From Natronosalvus rutilus (GTDB lineage: Archaea; Halobacteriota; Halobacteria; Halobacteriales; Natrialbaceae), in contig NZ_CP100355.1 of NCBI RefSeq assembly GCF_024204665.1, positions 3,205,451-3,269,450 of the forward strand: 64,000 bases of DNA, written 5' to 3'. The notes beneath the pieces are model-generated. The model was given only the letters and a program-made list of their open reading frames with translations, was not told the DNA's origin and did no database searches. The position numbers and the translations under genes are program-made. Shown here piece by piece: positions 17,218 to 25,764 of this stretch (the first letter of the stretch is position 1; each line of letters starts with the position of its first letter).

Positions 17218-17225
17218 GTTTTTGA
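17218..17225 (+). promoter_or_regulatory. TATA-like element for glutaredoxin
   Basis: The element gtttttga lies about 27 bases before the ATG at 17248, fitting a leaderless transcript. Confidence 0.5.
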
Positions 17226-17247
17226 CGCGCCGCGCGAACGACCTCCT

Positions 17248-17487
17248 ATGTCGATCACGCTCTACCAGCTCGAGGGCTGTCCGTTCTGTGAGAAGGTTGC
17301 TGACGCGCTGGACGACGCCCAGATCAGCTACGAAACGGTGTGGACGGACGCGATGCACTCCGGACGCGACGAGGTCAAGCGCGTCTCCGGTCAGCGCGGC
17401 GTCCCGGTGCTCGTCGACGAGGATCGTGGGGTCACGATGGCCGAATCGGACAACATCCTCGAGTACGTCGATCGAACGCTCGCCTGA
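17248..17487 (+). CDS. Glutaredoxin family protein
   Basis: A 79-residue thioredoxin-fold redox protein. The active site is CPFC at residues 11-14 (LEGCPFCEKVADAL) and the cis-Pro is in GVPVLV near residues 51-56. Haloarchaea mostly use gamma-glutamylcysteine rather than glutathione, so the reductant is uncertain. The length and motif placement are canonical for the short form. It begins a divergent pair with the oxidoreductase. Confidence 0.92.
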   Translation: MSITLYQLEGCPFCEKVADALDDAQISYETVWTDAMHSGRDEVKRVSGQRGVPVLVDEDRGVTMAESDNILEYVDRTLA

Positions 17488-17785
17488 CCGACTCGAGGGC
17501 CGTAGGAACCGACTACGGCGATGGTAGCCGGTGCCTGTCGTCAGTCGGCACGAACTACGCACTCGTGTGCCACTGAATAACAAAGGGGTAAACGGTACTC
17601 GGTGACGATGCGGGGAACACACGCCCCGTCGGGTGCGCGATCGGTGCAACTACCCGTCGCCGACTCGACGTTCGCTCGGACGTCGCGGCCGACGGGACGA
17701 CGCGCTGACAGTCGAGTGCTGTGTCCGTGCCCGTAACTCGAACGTGGACTCGCCCCCGCTTCGAGTACGCTCATGTCTCTCACCA

Positions 17786-17802
17786 GGGCGGGCTCCCCGC
17801 CC
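17786..17802. repeat. Perfect GC-rich hairpin
   Basis: GGGCGGG at 17786-17792 pairs perfectly with CCCGCCC at 17796-17802 across a 3-base loop. It lies in the middle of a 572-base interval with no gene. Function is unknown. Confidence 0.4.
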
Positions 17803-18026
17803 CCGCCCGGTTTCGACCGAACGCACTCCCACGAGCCATCGCCAGACAGCGGCTCGGGTGGTGGTGTGGCTCCTGGCCGAACCATTTTGGCGACCGTGCG
17901 GAACTATGAGGTCAGCCCTTATCTGACGATTCCGCCGTCACACTCTTCGAGAACCGGATCCACCGCCGTCTCGAGTCCGAGACGAGCGCTATCTCGTTCG
18001 CTAAAATACGCATTTCACCTTCCGTG

Positions 18027-18034
18027 ATTTATAG
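18027..18034 (+). promoter_or_regulatory. TATA box for Tat lipoprotein
   Basis: The element atttatag lies 26-33 bases before the ATG at 18060, consistent with a leaderless start. Confidence 0.6.
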
Positions 18035-18059
18035 GGGAATCCGAATACAACCCCCTCAT

Positions 18060-18839
18060 ATGCAGATAACTCGACGACGGATGTTGACCGCAGCCGGCAT
18101 CGCAAGCGTCTCGGCGATTGGCGGCTGCCTCGGAGAGAGTGGCGACCTGGGCGCTGGAAATGGAAACGGCAACGGCGACGACAACGACACCGACGACGAG
18201 AACGAAACCGAAACAGGGAACGGTTCGAACGACACCGAGAACGGATCGGACGACACCGAGAACGGAAACGGAGACGACGCGAAAAGCGGTAACGGAGACG
18301 ACGACACGGAGAACGGCTCGAGCGATGACGGGAGCGAATCGGCCGACGTCGGCAACGAGGTTTCCGGCTACGGAACCGTCCAGTACGAGGGGAACGACGG
18401 GGAGACGACCGCCGTGCCGTTCTCGAGCCGTGAGGAAGCCGAGTCCTACCTCGAGGTCGAGTCCCGGCAGGATGCGGAGCGCAACGCCATCGTGGACCTC
18501 CTCGAGGCGACGGACTTCGAGACGGACTCGCTCGTCGCACTCGAGTCCCAGGGGAACGACGGTTGCGCCGAACTCCAGTTGAAGTCACTCGAGGTGACGG
18601 CCGAGAGCGGCATTTCGATGACCGCGGCAGTGGTCGATACCGGTGGCGACGACGAGATGTGCACCCAACAGATCACTAACCTGGGTCTGCTGGTCCGGGT
18701 CAGCTACGACGGCGAGGCGCCCTCCAGCGGTTCGGTGACGATCACCGACGGGCAGGGCGGCGAGCACGGCATGGGCTGGAGTTCCGCGAGCGACTCGGCG
18801 GAAGGCGGAGACAGCGAATCGACGAGCGAAGACGAGTAG
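18060..18839 (+). CDS. Tat-exported lipoprotein with acidic linker
   Basis: A 259-residue surface lipoprotein candidate. The N-terminus ITRRRMLTAAGIASVSAIGGC has a twin-Arg motif, a hydrophobic core and a lipobox ending at Cys22. Residues about 30-100 form an Asn/Asp/Gly/Glu-rich linker with repeats of DDTENG, probably disordered and suited to high salt. The folded domain follows (about 105-235), with Cys in GNDGCAEL and EMCTQQ that could form a disulfide. Function is unknown. The domain is of an immunoglobulin-like length but no family is recognised. Confidence 0.85.
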   Translation: MQITRRRMLTAAGIASVSAIGGCLGESGDLGAGNGNGNGDDNDTDDENETETGNGSNDTENGSDDTENGNGDDAKSGNGDDDTENGSSDDGSESADVGNEVSGYGTVQYEGNDGETTAVPFSSREEAESYLEVESRQDAERNAIVDLLEATDFETDSLVALESQGNDGCAELQLKSLEVTAESGISMTAAVVDTGGDDEMCTQQITNLGLLVRVSYDGEAPSSGSVTITDGQGGEHGMGWSSASDSAEGGDSESTSEDE

Positions 18840-18857
18840 GAGAGAAAGCGGCTCCAC

Positions 18858-19544
18858 TCACTCGAGGGCTGGATCGACCGCTCGCGCTCGCTTGTCGTCG
18901 CTCGCCTCAAGCCACCACGCGAGGCGATCGATCTCGAGTGGGCGATAGGTGGTCGTCAGCGAGAGCCACTCACAGGACGCCAGCGTCCGCAGCGGTTCGC
19001 TCGTCTCGACCACGGCCGTTTCGGATTCGTGCGCGACGGACTTGAGCAACGACTCGAGTGCGGCGTTCGGCCTGGCCGTGTCGATCCCGGCGAGCTGGCG
19101 AAGGTACTGAAACGAGGTCGGGCCGACGCCCGAGACGTCGCCGACTGGATCCAGGTCGTATCGGTAGACGTCGGCTTCGGCGGCCCACGAACACAGCGCT
19201 TCGATGTCGGACCGCTCCGGTCGGTTCGCGAGGACGTGGGCCACTTCACAGAACACGCGACGCTTTCGGTCGGCGTGAAAGACCTCATGGAGCCGCTCGT
19301 CGTCGGGTTCGAGGTCGGCGACGTCCGAAAAAGACGTGACCTCGCCTCGCTCGAGGAACGTCTCCTCGACGGTTTCGACGACAGATGTCGTCGCGGATCC
19401 GCCGTCGGTCGCCGCGGTCGCCGTCGCGAGCATCGACAGCGGTTCGTCGCCAGCCGGTCGGTCGAACGAGCGAAACGAATCGGCCAGCGGCGCATACGGG
19501 ACGTCGTCGGCGAACCGGTCGAGCACCGCCTGAGGTGAGGCCAT
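18858..19544 (-). CDS. Conserved haloarchaeal protein with HhH-like motif
   Basis: A 228-residue protein I do not recognise by name. It contains VGDVSGVGPTSFQYLRQLAG near residues 138-157, which looks like a helix-hairpin-helix as in HhH-GPD glycosylases and DNA endonuclease III, but the catalytic Asp/Lys of that family is not obvious. It could be a DNA-binding protein without glycosylase activity. The ATG at 19544 gives ASPQAVLDRF. Confidence 0.75.
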   Translation of the reverse strand: MASPQAVLDRFADDVPYAPLADSFRSFDRPAGDEPLSMLATATAATDGGSATTSVVETVEETFLERGEVTSFSDVADLEPDDERLHEVFHADRKRRVFCEVAHVLANRPERSDIEALCSWAAEADVYRYDLDPVGDVSGVGPTSFQYLRQLAGIDTARPNAALESLLKSVAHESETAVVETSEPLRTLASCEWLSLTTTYRPLEIDRLAWWLEASDDKRARAVDPALE

Positions 19545-19602
19545 GACTCCTGTCGGCACACAACACAGTCGATACAGATAGGTGTACCGCCCGGTGTACT
19601 CG

Positions 19603-19690
19603 GTGGAGATGGAGGTAGAGGTGGAGTTGGAGAGTAGGGCGAGGGTGAGGGTGAAGGTGGAGATGGAGGTGATAGAGGGAGAGAGTGACT
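19603..19690 (+). repeat. Polypurine degenerate hexamer tract
   Basis: About 88 bases of almost pure purine on the plus strand, built from units such as GGAGAT, GGTAGA and GGTGGA. It lies between two minus-strand genes (18858-19544 and 19695-20669). It could form triplex or slipped structures; the tract could also code for a Val/Glu-repeat peptide but no gene is supported. Confidence 0.6.
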
Positions 19691-19694
19691 TCGC

Positions 19695-20669
19695 CTACTC
19701 CGGTGCGCCGTTCGTGATCGTCGTGTGCGCCCCGATGAGCGCTCCCGCGAGGTCCATATTCTCGAGGCGCGTTTGCTCGTCGATGATCGAACGGCGGATA
19801 TCGGCGTGGCGAATCTCCGCCTGCGGGAAGATGACCGCGTGATCGAGCGTGGTGTTCTCGAGGACCGCGTCGTCCATCACGTGGACGTTCTCGCCGAGGG
19901 TCGTCTCCTCGAGGACCGCCGACTCCGCGACGTGGTTGTCGCCGTCGAGGAACCAGGCGACGGCGTCGAGGTAACTGTCGGGGGTGCCGATGTCGAACCA
20001 GGCTCCCTCGAACGTGAACGCGTAGGTCGGCTGGCGGTTCTGCAGCCACTGGATGAACCAGCCGGGCTCGTCCGGGTTGTTTCCCTCCTCGAGGTACGTC
20101 GGGAGCAAGGAGAGATCCTCGCGGGGGAAGGCGTAGCAGGCGATCGAGACCAGCGTGCTCTTCGGATCGTCCGGTTTCTCCTGGAAGTCCACGACGCGTT
20201 CGTCCTCGAGTTCGACGAGGCCGTAGGATTTGGCCTTCTCGCGCGACCCGACGTCGTAGGCCGCGAGCGTCGGCGTCCCCTGCGCCTCGAAGTAGTCGAC
20301 GAAGTTGGCGACGTCGAAACTGATGAGGTTGTCTCCGGCGATGACCACCAGGTCGTCGTCGACGTTCTCGCGCTCGATGAGCTGGGCGAGCGCACCGACG
20401 ACACCGAACTTCTCGTCCTCTGCTGCGGTGTCCTCAACTGACAGGCGCGGTTTCTCGAAGTCCGACGCCGCGAGGTGGGCCTCGAACTCCGCTTCGAAGC
20501 GCTCGTTCGTGCTGACGAACACCTCGTCGATCCGCTCGTCGGCCTCGAGGTCGGCGAAGATCCGGTCGATGACGGTCGAGTCGCCGATCGGGAGAAACAT
20601 CTTCGGTCGATGTTTGGTAATCGGCCACAGTCGAGTCGCGTACCCTCCGGCGAGAACGACGGCCTTCAT
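19695..20669 (-). CDS. Sugar-nucleotidyltransferase (glucose-1-phosphate thymidylyl/uridylyltransferase type)
   Basis: A 324-residue nucleotidyltransferase that would activate a hexose-1-phosphate with an NTP. The nucleotide-binding motif is VLAGGYATRLWPITKHRPK at residues 5-23, the sugar-binding VVIAGDNLISFD near residue 97, and FEGAWFDIGTPDSYLDA near 198-214. A left-handed beta-helix follows with VLEETTLGENVHVMDD hexapeptides. The exact sugar and nucleotide cannot be told from motifs. The role is likely in surface glycans. Confidence 0.9.
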   Translation of the reverse strand: MKAVVLAGGYATRLWPITKHRPKMFLPIGDSTVIDRIFADLEADERIDEVFVSTNERFEAEFEAHLAASDFEKPRLSVEDTAAEDEKFGVVGALAQLIERENVDDDLVVIAGDNLISFDVANFVDYFEAQGTPTLAAYDVGSREKAKSYGLVELEDERVVDFQEKPDDPKSTLVSIACYAFPREDLSLLPTYLEEGNNPDEPGWFIQWLQNRQPTYAFTFEGAWFDIGTPDSYLDAVAWFLDGDNHVAESAVLEETTLGENVHVMDDAVLENTTLDHAVIFPQAEIRHADIRRSIIDEQTRLENMDLAGALIGAHTTITNGAPE

Positions 20670-20735
20670 ACACTCGCAATTCACCAGCAGGGTGTAAGAC
20701 ACTTGCCCTTTCTCGAGCAACGGAATGCTCGGGCC

Positions 20736-21080
20736 TCAGTTCTCGCCGGACCGCGACTGAGACTGACTTTCGACGACCGCCTCGAGCACGACTCCCGCTC
20801 CGAACCCGCCCCGTTCGGCCGCCTTCTCCCGACGGCGTTCCTCGAGTTCTTCGACCGACCAGCCTTCCTGGACGCAGCACGCCCGAACCACCTCTAGGAC
20901 GTCGGCGAGTTCGTCCAGACTTCGGTCCTCGCGGTACTCGGCGCACTCCTCCTCGAGTTTCGCGAGCAACCGGCGGTCGTACTCCTCGTCGTTGGCGACG
21001 TGGGTGATCGGTCGCTCGCCGTTGGCCTCGACTACTGTCGGGATCTCGTCGCGGACCAGTTTGTCGTAGATACGCGGCAT
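20736..21080 (-). CDS. MazG-like nucleotide pyrophosphohydrolase family protein
   Basis: A 114-residue protein of the all-alpha NTP-PPase superfamily. It starts MPRIYDKLVRDEIP, with the typical LEEECAEYREDRSLDELADVLEVV helices (residues 42-65) that carry the Mg-binding ExxE and ExxD motifs. Similar small proteins are annotated as phosphoribosyl-ATP pyrophosphohydrolase-like. The C-terminus is Ser/Gln/Arg-rich. It begins divergent from the HTH gene at 21179. Confidence 0.82.
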   Translation of the reverse strand: MPRIYDKLVRDEIPTVVEANGERPITHVANDEEYDRRLLAKLEEECAEYREDRSLDELADVLEVVRACCVQEGWSVEELEERRREKAAERGGFGAGVVLEAVVESQSQSRSGEN

Positions 21081-21141
21081 ACGCCGGACGTCGAACGGAA
21101 CCCACTCGAGCGTGTCGGATCGAGGTGGCGAAAGAGAACCT

Positions 21142-21148
21142 CTATAAC
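21142..21148 (+). promoter_or_regulatory. TATA-like element for HTH zinc-ribbon gene
   Basis: The element ctataac lies 31-37 bases before the ATG at 21179. It is slightly far for a leaderless transcript, so a short leader is likely. Confidence 0.4.
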
Positions 21149-21178
21149 CGACGGGGCGTTCAGTCACGACGAACCGCT

Positions 21179-21469
21179 ATGCCAGAAGCCGACGAAACGA
21201 CGCGTCAACGCCTCGCCGACGCGCTCCGGGACGAAGCGGCGACCCCGAGCGCGCTCGCGACCCGACTCGACCTGACGACGGGAGCCGTCCTCCGCCACGC
21301 CGAACACGTCGCCCGCTCGGTCGACGGCACCGACGAGCAGTTTCTCGTCGCGCCCCCAGCCTGTCGAGAATGCGGTTTCGACGCGTACGACGACCTGTTG
21401 AATCTCCCCTCTCGGTGCCCCGAGTGCAAGAGTGAAGCCGTCGACGAACCGACGTTCACCATCGAGTAG
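21179..21469 (+). CDS. HTH and zinc-ribbon transcriptional regulator
   Basis: A 96-residue predicted regulator with an ArsR-like winged HTH (about 8-45; TRQRLADALRDEAATPSALATRLDL) followed by a zinc ribbon with CRECG and CPECK. This order (HTH then ribbon) matches small archaeal predicted regulators (COG3357 type). The target is unknown. The ATG at 21179 is favoured over a GTG frame upstream because of the HTH position. Confidence 0.85.
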   Translation: MPEADETTRQRLADALRDEAATPSALATRLDLTTGAVLRHAEHVARSVDGTDEQFLVAPPACRECGFDAYDDLLNLPSRCPECKSEAVDEPTFTIE

Positions 21470-21799
21470 TCGGCCGCTCGAGCGGCGGACCCGGCGTATT
21501 CGGGCTGTAGCGCTGGCGAGTCGACTCGTGCTGGCGTATGGCCAAGTCGATACGGATATCAGTCGTCGTACCGACAATCGGGATATGAACGATCGAGTGA
21601 ACGACTACCGAGCGTCTGCGATAGGTGTCGCACAGGGGCGCCGACGCCGGTTTCGTTTCCGTTTGAGCAGACCCCGCTTCGCTCGAGTTCCACCTCGTCC
21701 GCGTTCCCGTATCAGTCCTCGTTCCGGTTTTAGTACTTCACACCACACACAACAGTGGCGCTCACGAGTTCGAACCCCCGCCAGTCCAGGAGGGAAACG
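21470..21799. other. Gene-free interval
   Basis: No gene or structured repeat is supported between the two HTH genes. A TATA-like ttttagtac near 21730 could start transcription of the downstream gene, either leaderless from a GTG at 21755 or with a short leader to the ATG at 21800. Confidence 0.4.
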
Positions 21800-22171
21800 A
21801 TGACCCAGCCTCCCGAACCCGAACCCGGTACGCACGGGGCCTGTTCGGAACTGGCGTTCGACCTTCTCGAGTGGCTCGGCGAGCAGCCGGAGTCGGCAGC
21901 GACGATCGACGAAACGCTCCGGGCGGTAGCCGCCGAGCGCCGACGGCTGTTGCTCTCCGTGCTCGAGGAGCACGAACAGGAGTTGACGTTACCCGACGCC
22001 GCCGAGGAGGTCGCCCAGTGTGAAACCGGCAAGCCGATCACCGAACTGTCGGCCGAGCGCGTCGCGAACGTCTACATCTCGCTGTATCACGACCACCTGC
22101 CCCGACTGGTCGACGCCGGATTGCTCGAGTACGACCAGGAACGAGACCTGGTCGCGCCCGCCTCGTTTTGA
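21800..22171 (+). CDS. Winged-helix DUF7344-like protein
   Basis: A 123-residue protein ending with a winged-helix-like pattern: RRLLLSVLEEHEQELTLPDAA, then ISLYHDHLPRLVDAGLLEYD. This matches the haloarchaeal DUF7344 type, probable DNA-binding proteins. A Shine-Dalgarno-like GGAGG lies about six bases before the ATG at 21800, unusual among the leaderless genes here and a reason to choose this start over a GTG at 21755. The targets are unknown. Confidence 0.8.
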   Translation: MTQPPEPEPGTHGACSELAFDLLEWLGEQPESAATIDETLRAVAAERRRLLLSVLEEHEQELTLPDAAEEVAQCETGKPITELSAERVANVYISLYHDHLPRLVDAGLLEYDQERDLVAPASF

Positions 22172-22267
22172 GCCCGTCGGCCGTGTACGTGGCGTAGACG
22201 CCGGACCACGACCGATTTTTGGGAATTGAACGTCAGCACGTCGCGCTCGAGGGCTTCGGTCACCAAG

Positions 22268-23167
22268 TTACCCGTAGTGGTCTCGCTCGACTCGCTCGTC
22301 GAATAGCCTGGCCAGGAGTGACGTCACCGGCCGCTCACGCTCGTCGCCGTCACCGAGAGTGATTCCGTCGACCCGGTCGACCGGACGCACCACCCACGTC
22401 GTGTTGGTAAGAAAGACCTCGTCAGCCTGGCGGACGTCCTCTGGCCGGAATCGTCCCTCGTCGATCGGAATCCCGGCGTCGGCTGCGAGTTCGAGGACGA
22501 CCCGACGAGTAATGCCGGGGAGGACCGCCCCCTCAGTCGTCGGCGTGTGCAGCCCGCCATCGTCGACGAAGAAAACGTTGCTCGTGGCCCCCTCGGCGAC
22601 GTCCCCCTCGAGGTCGCGAACGAGCGCCTCGTCGGCGTCGTGGAGTTCCTGTCTCGCGAGGATGCCGTTCAGGTAGTTGTGCGTTTTCGCGCCCGCGGGG
22701 AGCGCGGCGTCCGGAATTCGGCGCACTTTGACCGTCTGGAGCGTGGCCGGACCGTCCCACACCGACTCGCCCTCGAGGCCGCCCCTCGGGAGCGGTTTGA
22801 CGTACACCACGACCGTCGGGTCGACCTCGGGCCGGGGGGCGAGCGTGCCGGGCTGGACGCCGCGGGTGATCGACAGCCGGACGTAGGCGTCCGTGAGGTC
22901 GTTAGCAGCCAGGGTTGCCTCGATTCTATCGGCCAGTTCCTGGCGCGAGAGGCCGTGCTCGAGCCCGATCGCCTCGCAGGTTCGCTCGAGGCGGTCGGCG
23001 TGGGCCTCCCACTCGAAGATCGAACCGCCATAGGCCCGCAGGGTCTCGAACGCGCCGTCGCCATAGCGAAAGCCCCGATCGTCGACGCTGACGGTCGCCT
23101 CGGGGGCGGGGACGAGTTCGCCGTCGAGGTGATACAGGCGCTCGCTCGCGGGTTCGTCCTCAGTCAT
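22268..23167 (-). CDS. pabC: Aminotransferase class IV, likely aminodeoxychorismate lyase
   Basis: A PLP enzyme of fold type IV with 299 residues. The conserved SVDDRGFRYGDGAFETLRAY is near residue 27, the PLP-binding Lys is in AGAKTHNYL near residue 157, and EGATSNVFFV is near residue 188. The adjacent pabA and pabB genes favour 4-amino-4-deoxychorismate lyase, giving p-aminobenzoate, over branched-chain aminotransferase. The ATG at 23167 overlaps the last codons of a preceding 11-codon ORF in a tandem repeat (see findings). Confidence 0.87.
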   Translation of the reverse strand: MTEDEPASERLYHLDGELVPAPEATVSVDDRGFRYGDGAFETLRAYGGSIFEWEAHADRLERTCEAIGLEHGLSRQELADRIEATLAANDLTDAYVRLSITRGVQPGTLAPRPEVDPTVVVYVKPLPRGGLEGESVWDGPATLQTVKVRRIPDAALPAGAKTHNYLNGILARQELHDADEALVRDLEGDVAEGATSNVFFVDDGGLHTPTTEGAVLPGITRRVVLELAADAGIPIDEGRFRPEDVRQADEVFLTNTTWVVRPVDRVDGITLGDGDERERPVTSLLARLFDERVERDHYG

Positions 23168-23195
23168 CGTTACCCTCAGAGTTGTCTTTAGGCAT
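23160..23195 (-). other. 11-codon ORF 2 of the pabA-pabC relay
   Basis: A 36-base frame from an ATG at 23195 encodes MPKDNSEGNDD and stops at 23160. The ATG at 23167 of pabC lies inside its last codons. It is the second of two similar short frames in a 28-base tandem repeat. It may only serve translation coupling. Confidence 0.5.
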
Positions 23196-23235
23196 CGTTG
23201 CCCCCGGATTTGTTTTTAATCATCGTCACCCCCAG
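23165..23235. repeat. 28-base degenerate tandem repeat at pabA-pabC junction
   Basis: Copy 1 covers 23165-23192, copy 2 23193-23220 and a partial third copy 23221-23235; each begins CATCGT on the plus strand. On the coding strand each unit ends in a G-rich stretch followed by an ATG. Because 28 is not a multiple of three, each unit shifts the frame. Confidence 0.75.
23188..23223 (-). other. 11-codon ORF 1 of the pabA-pabC relay
   Basis: A frame from an ATG at 23223 encodes [11 protein letters not shown] and stops at 23188. The ATG lies inside the last codons of pabA, and ORF 2 starts inside its end. The similarity to ORF 2 follows from the tandem repeat. Whether it is translated is unknown. 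Confidence 0.5.
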
Positions 23236-23926
23236 CATCGTACTCGGCGGCGAAGGTACAGAACGTCCGGATCATCCGCGTGCCAACCTCGAGGGAGATG
23301 CGGTCGCCGCTCGCGTACGCTCGACTCGAGTGATCCGATTCCTCGTCCAACTCGTCGCCGGGTTCGCTATCGGTTGTCCCCGTCAGAATGCTCTCGGGGT
23401 GGAACTGGACGCCCAGGTGCGGGCGGTCGCGGTGGCGAACGGCCATCAACACGTCGCGCTCGTCCGTGGTCCACGCCGTCTCGAGCAGGTCGTCCGGAAG
23501 CGACTCCCGCTCGACGGCCAGCGAGTGGTACCGACCGACCCGGAGTCGCGCCGGGAGCCCCTCGAAGATTCCCTCGCCCGTGTGCTCGATCGTCGAGGGC
23601 TTACCGTGGACCACCTCCGGGGCGTGAACGACCGGCGCGCCGTTAGCCGCACACAGCGCCTGGTGGCCCAAGCAGACCCCGAGGGTGGGGTACGAGAGCT
23701 CGGCGAACAGGTCGGTCGTGACGCCCGCGTCGGCGGGCGTTCCGGGTCCTGGCGAGACGACGATGCCGGTCGGATCGAGTGCGCGGACGTCCTCGAGGGT
23801 GATCGCGTCGTTCCGGCGGACGACGACCTCGTCTGCGGCCTCCCCGACGTACTGGACGAGGTTGTAGACGAAGGAGTCGTAGTTGTCGACGACGAGGATG
23901 CGGGTCGCGCGATCGGAATCAGTCAT
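23216..23926 (-). CDS. pabA: Glutamine amidotransferase, aminodeoxychorismate synthase component II
   Basis: A class I glutamine amidotransferase of 236 residues that supplies ammonia to the synthase. The catalytic Cys is in LGVCLGHQ near residue 84 and the His in VQFHPES near 178. The opening [15 protein letters not shown] is typical of the PabA/TrpG family. The ATG at 23926 overlaps the pabB stop (ATGACTGA), so the two are co-translated. Because PabA and TrpG overlap in sequence, the folate role rests on neighbours. The tail ends Asp-rich before the repeat region. Confidence 0.88.
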   Translation of the reverse strand: MTDSDRATRILVVDNYDSFVYNLVQYVGEAADEVVVRRNDAITLEDVRALDPTGIVVSPGPGTPADAGVTTDLFAELSYPTLGVCLGHQALCAANGAPVVHAPEVVHGKPSTIEHTGEGIFEGLPARLRVGRYHSLAVERESLPDDLLETAWTTDERDVLMAVRHRDRPHLGVQFHPESILTGTTDSEPGDELDEESDHSSRAYASGDRISLEVGTRMIRTFCTFAAEYDAGGDDD

Positions 23927-25607
23927 TGCGATCACCTCTTGTTTCATTACCGGACTCACCGCCGCCGGTCTCGAGCGTCATCGCCGCCCGCTCGCCCAGC
24001 GCCGCGTCGATCGCGTTCAACAGAGCCTGCGCCTTCGCGAGCGTCTCGTCGTACTCGCGCCCGGGGTCGGAGTCGTGGACGATCCCGGCGCCCACCCGGA
24101 GGTGGTACGCCTCGGCGTGGCGGACGAGCGTTCGGATGACGATGTTGATCGTCGCCCGACCGTCGAACCCGAAGATGCCGACGCCGCCGGTGTACGGCCC
24201 GCGCCGGGTCGCCTCGAGTTCGTCGATGATCGCCATCGTCCGGGGCTTGGGTGCCCCCGTGATCGTCCCGCCGGGGAACGTCGCCGCGATCGCGTCGCCG
24301 AGGGTCGCGTCGGGTCGAAGGCGTCCGGTGACGTTCGAGACGAGGTGCATGACCTCGGAGTAGCGATCGACCCGGCGGTACTCCTCGACCTCGACGCTTC
24401 CGTAGGTACAGACCTTCCCGAGGTCGTTTCGCTCGAGGTCGACCAGCATCGCGTGTTCGGCGCGCTCCTTCTCGTCATCTTGGAGGTCGGCCTCGAGCGC
24501 CGCATCCGCCGCCGGGTCCTCACCTCGGGGACGGGTCCCGGCGATGGGTTCGGTGCGGACGAACGCGCCGTCGCGCTCGAGGAGGAGTTCCGGGCTCGCG
24601 CTCACCAGGTCCGTGGACCGTCCTTCGAGCAAACAGGAGTACGGGGCCGGGTTCACGGTCCGGAGCGCCTCGTAGGCGGCGACGGGATGGACCGCCGCGG
24701 GGGCGACGAGACGCTGTGAAATGTTCGCCTGGAAGGTGTCGCCGTCGCGAACGTACCGCTTGACCTGCCGAACACGGTCGGCGAACGCGTCCCGGCCGCA
24801 GGTGCTCTCGAAGGTCGCCTCAGCCGCGTCGACCGGTGGGGGGCCGGCGGTGAGGTCGCCCTCGAGCGCTCGTCGGGCGAGCGCGAGCGCCCGCGAGCGA
24901 GCTCGTTCGTAGGTCGCCTCGAGCGCCTCTATATCGCCCGCCGAATCTCCACCCTCGAGCGTCGACGCGTCGATCGACGGACAGGCCGTCACCCGGAGTC
25001 GGACCTCTTCGTCCGCGTCAGCCGGACACTCCCACGCCGCGAGTCGGTCGTACACGCCCACCTCGAGTCTGGGCAGCCCGCGGTCGTCGACGGCGCTTCC
25101 GGCCAGGTCCTCGAGTTCGCGGGCGACGTCGTAGGAGAGCCAACCGACGACGCCGCAGGGGTAGGGGACGTCGCAGTCGCCACGAACGAGCGACGTGCCC
25201 TCGAGCAGTCCCTCGAGGGCGGCGAGCGTCGGCGACTGTGACGCCGGCGTCGTGGTGGATCCGCTGTCGATCGCTGGCGGGTCGAGGTGCTCTGAACCCG
25301 ATGCCGACCGATCGCGACGCACCGCCGCATCCGGCCCGACCGTCAGCCGCTCGACGGGGTCGACTCCGAAGTAGCCCCAGCCCGGTTGGCCACCGGTCGT
25401 CTCCAGGAAGACGCCGGGAGCCGACTCGCGCCGAGCGCGGCGATAGGCGAGAAAAGGGTCGTCGACGGTGACGGCAACTTCGACGGGGAGTCGAATCTGG
25501 CTGGCTTCCCCCAGTCCAGGTGCGCGATCGTCGCCGGCATCGGTACGGGCCGTCCTGGCGGCGTCGAGGAACGCCTCCTCGTCCGTAACGACGCGCGGCT
25601 GGTTCAT
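23919..25607 (-). CDS. pabB: Aminodeoxychorismate (or anthranilate) synthase component I
   Basis: A 562-residue chorismate-utilising enzyme. The C-terminal catalytic region contains [12 protein letters not shown] near residue 311, the PIAGTRPRG motif and [10 protein letters not shown], which define the TrpE/PabB family. With an amidotransferase and a class IV aminotransferase following, aminodeoxychorismate synthase is more likely than TrpE, but this rests on context. The ATG at 25607 precedes [12 protein letters not shown]. The N-terminal half includes a Ser/Thr-rich loop typical of haloarchaeal proteins. Confidence 0.9.
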   Translation of the reverse strand: MNQPRVVTDEEAFLDAARTARTDAGDDRAPGLGEASQIRLPVEVAVTVDDPFLAYRRARRESAPGVFLETTGGQPGWGYFGVDPVERLTVGPDAAVRRDRSASGSEHLDPPAIDSGSTTTPASQSPTLAALEGLLEGTSLVRGDCDVPYPCGVVGWLSYDVARELEDLAGSAVDDRGLPRLEVGVYDRLAAWECPADADEEVRLRVTACPSIDASTLEGGDSAGDIEALEATYERARSRALALARRALEGDLTAGPPPVDAAEATFESTCGRDAFADRVRQVKRYVRDGDTFQANISQRLVAPAAVHPVAAYEALRTVNPAPYSCLLEGRSTDLVSASPELLLERDGAFVRTEPIAGTRPRGEDPAADAALEADLQDDEKERAEHAMLVDLERNDLGKVCTYGSVEVEEYRRVDRYSEVMHLVSNVTGRLRPDATLGDAIAATFPGGTITGAPKPRTMAIIDELEATRRGPYTGGVGIFGFDGRATINIVIRTLVRHAEAYHLRVGAGIVHDSDPGREYDETLAKAQALLNAIDAALGERAAMTLETGGGESGNETRGDRND

Positions 25608-25764
25608 GCTCGAGTCGATGTGCGGGTGGCCTAACGCTTTTGCGGTTCTCGCGGCGTTTCGATTCCGCATCGGCTCGATCGCGCAGCGTTTCAGCCTCAC
25701 GGAGACTCGATCCCGCGTCGTCGCCGTCGCTCGAGGCAGAAAGGAAACCGAACAACGTGTCGAG

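Larger units (their letters stand above)
17488..18059. other. Gene-free interval with a GC hairpin
   Basis: No gene is supported here. Several short frames exist but none shows the acidic composition or motifs of a protein. The only clear structure is a hairpin at 17786-17802. The right edge carries the TATA box of the lipoprotein gene. Confidence 0.45.

Noticed and set aside
16285-17487. Long plus-strand frame reading into the glutaredoxin
   Set aside because: The first 320 codons are antisense to the oxidoreductase; the real glutaredoxin starts at 17248 behind a TATA element.
17786-17802. GC-rich hairpin considered as an IS200/IS605 or tnpB-end remnant
   Set aside because: No transposase remnant or guide-RNA-like region was found nearby, so it is recorded only as a hairpin.
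17541-17885. 114-codon minus-strand frame in the gene-free interval
   Set aside because: Low-complexity Gly/Pro/Arg composition, no motif, and no suitable promoter; not called as a gene.
23160-23235. 28-base repeat considered as a CRISPR array
   Set aside because: Copies are adjacent with no spacers and lie inside coding overlaps; not a CRISPR.
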